The translations under genes were made by a program, and so were the position numbers. From Candidatus Saccharimonadota bacterium (lineage in GTDB: Bacteria > Patescibacteriota > Saccharimonadia > Saccharimonadales > Saccharimonadaceae), in NCBI GenBank assembly GCA_030528815.1, contig JAUMYE010000058.1:1-6285 (forward strand): a stretch of DNA of 6,285 nt, in the 5' to 3' direction. The notes under the pieces are model-generated. The model was given only the letters and a program-made list of their open reading frames with translations. It was not told the DNA's origin and did not search any database. Below are positions 1 through 4,746 of this stretch, in pieces. Position 1 is the first letter of the stretch. Each line of letters begins with the position of its first letter.

Positions 1-594
1 AGTACGGGCTGCTATGCGGAAGCCGGCAATATTCACGGAACATATACCTATGACGGAGAGAATATTGACGGCGTAACAGTAGAACTTTACAAAATTGCAG
101 ATTATGACGGTGAAAGGTTTAACTTTGAGCCGCCATATCTGGGTCACGAAGTAGATATTGGATCAATGACAAATTCCGAACTCGGTGAATATGGCCAAGA
201 ATTAGCGGAGGTCGAAGCTGAGCCTGCCTCTTCTCAGCAAACGACAGATGGAAGCTATTACTTTGGCGATATGAGTGAAGGAATTTGGCTTGTAACTTTC
301 AAAGATATAACGATTGGAGATTATACATACTCAGCTTTGCCAATCGTATTAACAATGCCGGACTTGAATCGAAGTTATCAACTCGAACTTACGGTCAAGA
401 TCGAGAAGAGCTGTCCGGATTGTGAGCCCGAGCCGGAACCGGAGCCAGTTCCGCCAGATGAAGACAACTCGAATACGAGAGATAAGATTTGGTTCTATAT
501 CAGATTATTAATAGTATTGATTATTATTGAAACGCTTACGCTTTTTGTTATAATTAAAGATAAGGAAAAGAAGGGTCAAAATGAAGAAAAATAA
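1..594 (+). CDS. Cna-B/SpaA-like accessory pilus protein with C-terminal membrane anchor (5' partial)
   Basis: The frame is open from base 1 to the TAA at 592-594, giving 197 visible residues; the true start lies upstream of the window. The first residues, STGCYA followed by EAG, look like the end of a signal peptide cut after CYA, so probably only the hydrophobic part of the leader is missing. Visible residues 10-135 read like the Cna-B-type fold of minor or basal pilins: 'GVTVELYKIAD' early, then 'DGSYYFGDMSEGIWLV', then 'YTYSALPIVLTMP'. A CPDC motif (138-141) leads into a Glu-Pro repeat (142-149), an acidic linker, a transmembrane helix (about 163-185) and a Lys-rich tail. There is no LPXTG motif before the helix, so it is probably held in the membrane rather than anchored by sortase. 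The 3' end overlaps the pilin gene by 14 bases. The pilus role is inferred from fold and neighbours. Confidence 0.75.
   Translation, partial: STGCYAEAGNIHGTYTYDGENIDGVTVELYKIADYDGERFNFEPPYLGHEVDIGSMTNSELGEYGQELAEVEAEPASSQQTTDGSYYFGDMSEGIWLVTFKDITIGDYTYSALPIVLTMPDLNRSYQLELTVKIEKSCPDCEPEPEPEPVPPDEDNSNTRDKIWFYIRLLIVLIIIETLTLFVIIKDKEKKGQNEEK
527..554 (+). promoter_or_regulatory. Internal promoter for the backbone pilin gene
   Basis: TTGAAA (527-532) is followed after 16 bases by TATAAT (549-554), with a TG one base upstream (546-547), so this is an extended -10 with a perfect hexamer. Transcription would start near 561 and give a roughly 20-base leader carrying purine-rich AAGGAAAAGAAGGG (562-575) just before the ATG at 581. 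The promoter lies inside the coding region of the preceding membrane-anchored protein. It would let the major pilin be made in excess of the upstream subunit. Call is from sequence match only. Confidence 0.7.
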
Positions 595-2161
595 AATATT
601 AGCAGTAGCTGCTAGCTCTATTGGCTTAGCGTTGCTAGGTGGTGCATCCAGCTATGCTACCATTACTACCGATTCTAACGGTGTCGTAGAAACGATTTCT
701 GGCTACAATACGATTTCCGTTTCTAACGTAGAGGCTACGGATTCGTTTATTGCGTGTAAAATCGTCGACGTCAAATACGACTCAACGACAAATGCCGTAG
801 ATTATGATTTTACGGATCAGTTTAAGAGCTTCCAGCAAGGTAACCAGACTTACGGTGGTCTAACAATTTCGGATTACATAAGCACATATTCTGGTTCTGC
901 CGAGGGCGCTCTTACGGGCAATACGAACCTTGATGCACTTGCTGCGGCTTACACCGCCTGGCTTCGCAATGGTCATACTTCTGGGACTGGTTCACAGTGC
1001 TCTAGTATGACAACTAATGCGCCAACCGCATCTACTACGATTTCCACTGCTGGTTCATATATTATTCTTCCAGTTAGCTCGACTAAAGTTTATTCTGTAA
1101 TGATCGCGAGTGTCGGCGTTAAAGAACAGAATAATGACTATGTCCTAGACAATAGCACTTACGCGGATATTACAGCTAAGAAGGGTAATCCTGGCGCAAT
1201 TGAAAAGACTGCCAATGGTACTACCTTTGCAGTTGGTGAAGACATTACTTATGTGCTCGAAGTAACGGTCCCAGCATATCCGAGTAATGCTATAAATACT
1301 CAGTTCGTAATTGAGGATAATGCTTGTTATAATAGCGCCGGTAGCGCACAGTGTACTAACCGTGGCGATATTGTCTTTGATACGAATCAGGCTCCAGTTG
1401 TAAAAGATGGCAATAATACTACATTGACTGCGGGTACTGACTATACGATTACCTTTACGAATTCTCGCCTCGTTGTGACAATCCCGCAAACCAAGGGTGT
1501 CGCTTCTCCAATCACGATTACTTATCATGGCAGCTTGACGGATGCTGCTCTAGCTGGCGCAGCTCAGACGAACGGCGTTGAACTAAAGTATCCAACCGAT
1601 ATCTATGATGTAAGCTCGTCAACTGCTTCTACTTTTGATCAAGCATCCGTAAAAACGCTCGGCATTAAGATCAAGAAAACTTCTAGTGAAACGGGCAATC
1701 CTGCTCTAGCAGGTGCAGAATTCCAGCTCTTCACAGACTCTTCTGCTACTGGTACACCTATAACTTGCTATACGGATGTTTCTGGCACGAGTACTTCTAG
1801 TACGACGCTCGTAACCGGTACAGTTAATGCAGTAACTGGTGTTACTGAAGATGGTGTTGCTCTCTGTCGCGGTATTAAAGCCGGCACCTACTATTTGAGA
1901 GAGACTAAGGCTCCTGTTGGTTACTCGCTCAATAGCGCAATTACTACAATCGAAGTAACGGAAGCAAATGCGACTGACGGCATTACTGGCAGTACGACTT
2001 ATACTACTGGTTATAAACTACAATCCATCGTAAACACTAAAGGTATCTTTAATTTGCCATTTACTGGTGGCCGCGGCGTAATCATCTACGCAATTGCTGG
2101 TATCGGTATAGTAGGTATCGCTTCTGTCTACTACGCACGCAAAAAGAAACAGAACGCTTAA
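581..2161 (+). CDS. LPXTG-anchored isopeptide-forming backbone pilin
   Basis: A 526-residue exported protein. Residues 1-26 are a signal peptide (MKKNK, hydrophobic core, probable cut after SSYA). Residues 27-200 resemble the D1 domain of Gram-positive shaft pilins. Residues 201-345 match the fimbrial isopeptide-forming D2 domain, with probable partners Lys209 (in IEK) and Asn331 (in NGVELKY). Residues 360-486 form a Cna-B domain with the E-box YYLRETKAPVGY (437-448), Glu441, a Lys at 363-366 and a candidate bond partner Asn485. The end is a full sorting signal: LPFTG (492-496), hydrophobic stretch, ARKKKQNA tail. The class C sortase downstream would link subunits between a pilin-domain lysine and the Thr of LPFTG. 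The canonical YPKN pilin motif is absent; Lys200/Lys201 (ADITAKKGNP) sit where the linking lysine is expected. Six cysteines are present, unusual for shaft pilins of Firmicutes. It starts inside the upstream gene and is followed by a terminator. Confidence 0.92.
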   Translation: MKKNKILAVAASSIGLALLGGASSYATITTDSNGVVETISGYNTISVSNVEATDSFIACKIVDVKYDSTTNAVDYDFTDQFKSFQQGNQTYGGLTISDYISTYSGSAEGALTGNTNLDALAAAYTAWLRNGHTSGTGSQCSSMTTNAPTASTTISTAGSYIILPVSSTKVYSVMIASVGVKEQNNDYVLDNSTYADITAKKGNPGAIEKTANGTTFAVGEDITYVLEVTVPAYPSNAINTQFVIEDNACYNSAGSAQCTNRGDIVFDTNQAPVVKDGNNTTLTAGTDYTITFTNSRLVVTIPQTKGVASPITITYHGSLTDAALAGAAQTNGVELKYPTDIYDVSSSTASTFDQASVKTLGIKIKKTSSETGNPALAGAEFQLFTDSSATGTPITCYTDVSGTSTSSTTLVTGTVNAVTGVTEDGVALCRGIKAGTYYLRETKAPVGYSLNSAITTIEVTEANATDGITGSTTYTTGYKLQSIVNTKGIFNLPFTGGRGVIIYAIAGIGIVGIASVYYARKKKQNA

Positions 2162-2182
2162 AGAATAAAACTCTTCTTTAGA

Positions 2183-2212
2183 AAAAACTGCGGCCGAGAG
2201 GCCGTAGTTTTT
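2183..2212 (+). terminator. Intrinsic terminator after the pilin gene
   Basis: A 13-bp stem (2183-2195 with 2200-2212, one G-T wobble) closes a GAGA loop, and the right arm ends in TTTTT. It lies 21 bases after the pilin stop codon and separates pilin from sortase transcription. Because the left arm begins with AAAAA, it may also work weakly in the other direction. Confidence 0.9.
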
Positions 2213-2216
2213 ATGG

Positions 2217-2225
2217 TGATATAAT
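2217..2225 (+). promoter_or_regulatory. Extended -10 promoter at the sortase start
   Basis: TGATATAAT is a perfect TGnTATAAT element ending one base before the ATG at 2226. The expected transcription start, about 7 bases on, falls at or near the second in-frame ATG (2232), which would give a leaderless message. No good -35 is visible, as is common for extended -10 promoters. The same bases also hold GGTGAT (2215-2220), a possible Shine-Dalgarno for the 2226 start in read-through transcripts. Confidence 0.6.
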
Positions 2226-3095
2226 ATGCTTATGAAAAACTTACTATCGGCAAAAAACCGTTTGACGACGATTATTTTTATTGTGTCAGTCGCGCTCGGT
2301 ATTTTCCTGATTGTTGCACCGCTTGTCATGGGAAAGATTAATCAGGCGCAATCCGATGCTATTATTGAGGCGTATCAAAAGGCAGCCAATAGTGATACAG
2401 ATAAGTACAAGAAAGACTTCGAGCGTGCAGATAAATATAACCTCGCAATTACGAAGACGATTGAAGATAATGAAATAACAAAGCAATATAACGATATCCT
2501 GAATATTCGGAGCGGGATTATGGGATATATTGAGATTCCGCGTATCTCGATTCGTGATCCCATCTATCATGGCGTAGAAGAGGATGCTTTAAAACATGGT
2601 ATTGGTCATCTTCCTTCGACGAGTTTGCCGACTGGTGGTAAAGGAAACCATATTGCGCTTTCTGGGCATCGTGGTTTGCCGTCTAGTAAATTATTTACTG
2701 ACCTTGACCGAGTTCGGGAAGGCGACATCATTCTCTTGAAGATTGCAGACAGAAAACTCGCTTATAAAGTATATGATATTGAGGTTGTTGATCCAGATTA
2801 TAATGACGGATTAAAGATTGAGCCTGATAGGGATTTGTTAACTCTTATAACCTGCACTCCTTATGCGGTTAATACGCATCGTTTGCTCGTGCACGCAGAA
2901 CGCACGGAATATACCGAAGAGATGGAGGGGATTAAAAAAGAGTTTACAATCTCCGAATCTGATAGAATATTGCTAATTGCCCTCGGTATTGTTGCTATGA
3001 TTCTAGCTCTAGATATTGTCGTAATTCTAAAACGCCGCAAACGCGAACGCGCGGCAGATCAAGACTTATCCCAGTCGAAGCCTTCGCCAAAATGA
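2226..3095 (+). CDS. Class C (pilin-polymerising) sortase
   Basis: A 289-residue membrane transpeptidase expected to join pilin subunits outside the cell. An N-terminal transmembrane helix covers about 14-36 and a C-terminal one about 247-268, followed by RRKRER; two helices are typical of class C. The catalytic residues are all visible: His148 in SGHRG, Cys210 in TLITC followed by TPYAVNTHR, and Arg219. GYIEIPRI (100-107), PIYHG (112-116) and LPTGGKGNH (134-142) are also typical of the family. The lid with a DPW/DPF motif, normally between the first helix and the core, is not found; the stretch between YN (71-72) and QYN (87-89) is short. Start may be Met1 (2226, GGTGAT upstream) or Met3 (2232, leaderless). 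Its substrate is almost certainly the pilin just upstream. The last 12 codons overlap metK on the other strand. Confidence 0.93.
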   Translation: MLMKNLLSAKNRLTTIIFIVSVALGIFLIVAPLVMGKINQAQSDAIIEAYQKAANSDTDKYKKDFERADKYNLAITKTIEDNEITKQYNDILNIRSGIMGYIEIPRISIRDPIYHGVEEDALKHGIGHLPSTSLPTGGKGNHIALSGHRGLPSSKLFTDLDRVREGDIILLKIADRKLAYKVYDIEVVDPDYNDGLKIEPDRDLLTLITCTPYAVNTHRLLVHAERTEYTEEMEGIKKEFTISESDRILLIALGIVAMILALDIVVILKRRKRERAADQDLSQSKPSPK

Positions 3096-4084
3096 CCATA
3101 TTCGGCGGTCTTGGCATAAATCGGGCGGAGCAGGTCTAGCTTTTGGATTATTCCGCGCGGACTCAAATCGTAGTCATCTGATGGTATTATGACTGGCTTG
3201 CCATCTACGACAGCCGTGCGTTCAAGTGCTTCGCTAAAGCCGATGGCATAGGCTAGGCGAACAAACACTTCATGAGCTTTGTATTTGCGCAAGTAATCTA
3301 CTGCGATTTTTCTTGCAATATAGGCCGCTGATCGGTCGACTTTGCTCGGGTCTTTGCCAGAGAATGCTCCGCCGCCAATTGGGATGCTTGGCCCATAGTT
3401 ATCTACAGCGAGTTTTCGCCCAGTTAAACCGGCATCAGCATCGAATCCGCCAATCGTCCAGTCGCCACAAGGATTAAGATGGTATTCAATATCTTCAGAC
3501 TGAAAGAATTCGCTCGCTAATCTTTTGAGTTCTGCCTGGCTGGCGTTTTGAAAGCTCGCCACAACCTTAACTACTTTATCTCCGTCCAAGGTGACCTGGG
3601 TTTTACCGTCAAAAGGGAACTTATTATAGATAAATTGGTTGAATCTGCGCGCTAAAACAACTTCTTTTGGCAATAGTTCAGGTGTCTCGTCATTAGCGTA
3701 GCCAATCATGATGCCTTGGTCGCCAGCGCCGCCAGTATCGACACCTCGTGCAATTTCTGGACTCTGTTCCTTGATATTAATAATAATCTTTATCTTATTT
3801 CCGATAATACTGCGGATTATTTCCTCGATTTCAACCTTGCTGATTTTTGTGGTCGAAGAAATTTCGCCAGTGGCAAAGAATTGGCCATGACCGCCAGCGC
3901 AATCTACTGCTACGCGAGCATAAGGGTCACGGGCAAGATAAGCATCAAGAATTGAATCGGAAACACGATCGCAGAGCTTATCTGGATGTTTCGGCGAGAC
4001 GGATTCTGCCGTGCGCAAAAAGCTGACATTTGGATTAGTGACTGGTAGTGTTTTGAGCGCAACGCGCTTTGAAGATTTTGGCAT
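3059..4084 (-). CDS. metK: S-adenosylmethionine synthetase (methionine adenosyltransferase), short form
   Basis: Cytoplasmic enzyme that makes S-adenosylmethionine from methionine and ATP, releasing phosphate and diphosphate. Conserved motifs in order: HPDK (33-36), KEQSPEIARGVD (105-116, the loop next to the active site), GAGDQG (119-124), KTQVT (161-165), DAGLTGRK (217-224), GGGAFSGKDPSKVDRSAAY (237-255), and SPRGIIQKLDLLRPIY with TAEYGHFG near the end. At 341 residues it is about 40 shorter than the E. coli enzyme (384). The losses are before the active-site loop, between GVD and GAGDQG, in the middle domain and at the C-terminus. The usual EGHPDK reads PKHPDK, and Trp209 stands where E. 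coli has the adenine-stacking Phe. About 20 extra residues precede the first conserved strand. Start is fixed by AAAGGAAA upstream and by the riboswitch ending on this ATG. The 3' end overlaps the sortase gene. Confidence 0.95.
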   Translation of the reverse strand: MPKSSKRVALKTLPVTNPNVSFLRTAESVSPKHPDKLCDRVSDSILDAYLARDPYARVAVDCAGGHGQFFATGEISSTTKISKVEIEEIIRSIIGNKIKIIINIKEQSPEIARGVDTGGAGDQGIMIGYANDETPELLPKEVVLARRFNQFIYNKFPFDGKTQVTLDGDKVVKVVASFQNASQAELKRLASEFFQSEDIEYHLNPCGDWTIGGFDADAGLTGRKLAVDNYGPSIPIGGGAFSGKDPSKVDRSAAYIARKIAVDYLRKYKAHEVFVRLAYAIGFSEALERTAVVDGKPVIIPSDDYDLSPRGIIQKLDLLRPIYAKTAEYGHFGEGFDWDKS

Positions 4085-4174
4085 ATCTTTCCTTTCTTGG
4101 CTGGAATTACCACCTTGCTCGAAGAGTAGGTTGGTAGCAGGTCAAAGGGCCAGTCCCTCGCTGCTTCTTGATAT
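4083..4174 (-). promoter_or_regulatory. SAM-I (S-box) riboswitch controlling metK
   Basis: Read on the minus strand, the leader has the S-box core: GAGGGACTGGCCC (complement of 4148-4160) and AAGGTGGTAATTCCAGC (complement of 4100-4116). The folds fit: P1 AUAUC (4174-4170) with GAUAU (4087-4083); P2a AGCAG with CUGCU; a kink-turn with a UUU bulge and GA/GA pairs; P2b GGG/CCC; and a pseudoknot of loop CUGG with downstream CCAG. P3 is short, and P4 is missing or reduced to CC/GG. The Shine-Dalgarno (AAAGGAAA) lies between the last conserved core segment and the P1 3' strand, and P1 uses the first two bases of the metK ATG. SAM binding should therefore block translation. Class is recognised from known S-box conservation; the mechanism is inferred. 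Confidence 0.93.
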
Positions 4175-4187
4175 TAGTTAATGTACT

Positions 4188-4193
4188 ATTTTA
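4188..4193 (-). promoter_or_regulatory. Possible -10 element for metK leader
   Basis: TAAAAT on the minus strand, placed so that transcription would begin near 4181, just before the riboswitch P1 at 4174. No convincing -35 is visible 16-18 bases upstream. The position is the main support. Confidence 0.35.
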
Positions 4194-4220
4194 TTTAAAC
4201 ACAAAAGATTTGCTCCAGCA

Positions 4221-4255
4221 AGAAAAAGGCCAGTCCCGGGGTAATGGGGCTGGCC
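4221..4255 (-). terminator. Intrinsic terminator after the 105-residue coiled-coil gene
   Basis: On the minus strand, GGCCAGCCCC (4255-4246) pairs with GGGACTGGCC (4237-4228) through 10 bp with one G-U, loop of 8, followed by TTTTTCTT. It lies about 40 bases after the stop at 4297 and upstream of the metK leader, so it insulates metK. On the plus strand the hairpin has only CTCTTT after it and is a poor terminator. Confidence 0.85.
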
Positions 4256-4296
4256 CTCTTTAGGAGGTTAACGCCATTCATGGCAAAGAAGCGTCT

Positions 4297-4614
4297 TTAT
4301 AGGATTGTAGGGATGCCGTGCTGATCGAAACGAAACTTTACGGTTCTCGTCTCGAGCTTGACCGAGTAGACTTTCGACCTCCGATAGAAAGGAATCATGC
4401 TATGGACGCGATTATAGGAGCTAACCGCATCGCTGAATTCTTTTCTGGCGGCAGCGAGAATGTCTTTTGCTTCGGTGACCCGACGACGCCTTTCCTGCAA
4501 GGCGATGGCGTCTGTCTTGGGCAAGTTTTTAGCCTTGCGCTCAATAGCCTCGAATCTCTCTTCGAGTTGCAAGACTTTTTTGTATAGCTCTGCTAATCTG
4601 TCAGTGGTCATCAT
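4297..4614 (-). CDS. Small coiled-coil protein of unknown function
   Basis: A 105-residue protein I do not recognise. Residues about 5-70 are highly charged, rich in Glu, Lys, Arg, Ala and Leu with heptad-like spacing (for example LAELYKKVLQLEERFEAIE), so a helical coiled coil is likely, interrupted near NLPKTD (30-35). The last 30 residues, from YRRSKVYSVKLETRTVKF, look like two beta strands. No signal peptide or membrane helix is visible, so it should be cytoplasmic. It is a complete unit: a promoter (4667-4695), a near-perfect Shine-Dalgarno AAGGAGGTG (4630-4622) seven bases before ATG 4614, and a terminator (4221-4255). A second ATG follows at once (4611-4609). These signals support this strand over an open frame on the other strand at 4318-4587. 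Function unknown; a DNA-binding or scaffold role would be a guess. Confidence 0.8.
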   Translation of the reverse strand: MMTTDRLAELYKKVLQLEERFEAIERKAKNLPKTDAIALQERRRRVTEAKDILAAARKEFSDAVSSYNRVHSMIPFYRRSKVYSVKLETRTVKFRFDQHGIPTIL

Positions 4615-4618
4615 ACGC

Positions 4619-4636
4619 TTACACCTCCTTGTGTAA
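4619..4636 (-). promoter_or_regulatory. Hairpin with the Shine-Dalgarno in its loop
   Basis: The minus strand reads TTACAC-AAGGAG-GTGTAA, a perfect 6-bp inverted repeat with the Shine-Dalgarno core as a 6-base loop. A second perfect hairpin, AAATCG-CATC-CGATTT (4658-4643), lies at the expected 5' end of the same leader. Together they suggest a structured leader that protects the RNA end and presents or masks the ribosome site. The pairing is seen; the effect is inferred. Confidence 0.6.
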
Positions 4637-4666
4637 TGGGCGAAATCGGATGCGATTTATAAGCTC

Positions 4667-4695
4667 ATAATAACCTAATCTAGTGTAAAGTACAA
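4667..4695 (-). promoter_or_regulatory. Sigma-70-type promoter for the 105-residue coiled-coil gene
   Basis: On the minus strand TTGTAC (4695-4690) is followed after 17 bases by TATTAT (4672-4667). Transcription would begin near 4660, giving a leader of about 46 bases that begins with the AAATCG hairpin and ends with the Shine-Dalgarno hairpin. Confidence 0.6.
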
Positions 4696-4706
4696 TCGAA
4701 GCCAAC

Positions 4707-4737
4707 AAAAAGCACCGAGTAGATTCTCGGCGCTTTT
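4707..4737 (-). terminator. Intrinsic terminator after the DUF5680-like gene
   Basis: On the minus strand AAAAGCGCCGAG (4737-4726) pairs with CTCGGTGCTTTT (4719-4708) with one G-U wobble and a 6-base loop, ending in TTTTTG. It starts 9 bases after the stop codon. The A-rich left side could also give some termination in the plus direction. Confidence 0.88.
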
Positions 4738-4746
4738 CTTGTGATC

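Noticed and set aside
1..21. STGC at the window start as a lipobox
   Set aside because: Ser at -3 does not fit the lipobox, and CYA followed by EAG fits signal peptidase I better and matches the other two exported proteins; the upstream sequence is missing.
1145..1528. Antisense open frames over the pilin, sortase and metK genes (also 2018-2329, 2286-2570, 2375-2563, 3708-3890, 3716-3955)
   Set aside because: They are antisense to strongly supported genes, lack ribosome sites and show no family features.
3910..4113. 67-codon minus-strand frame overlapping the metK start in another frame
   Set aside because: Its start falls inside the SAM-I aptamer and its frame runs through the conserved N-terminus of metK.
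4213..4262. Second S-box-like element near GGGGCTGGCCC on the plus strand
   Set aside because: It lacks the AAGGTGCTAA-type segment, kink-turn and P1; the similarity comes from the GC-rich terminator stem.
4085..4296. Looked for a tRNA, sRNA or T-box in the largest intergenic stretch
   Set aside because: Everything conserved there is accounted for by the SAM-I riboswitch, its promoter and a terminator.
4280..4324. 14-residue plus-strand peptide (MAKKRLYRIVGMPC) after an AGGAGGT
   Set aside because: Spacing is 11 bases, it overlaps the end of a well-supported minus-strand gene, and the AGGAGGT is equally explained as part of the 3' region of that gene.
4318..4587. 89-codon open frame on the plus strand across the coiled-coil gene
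   Set aside because: It has no Shine-Dalgarno and no recognisable composition, while the minus strand there has a promoter, a near-perfect Shine-Dalgarno and a terminator.
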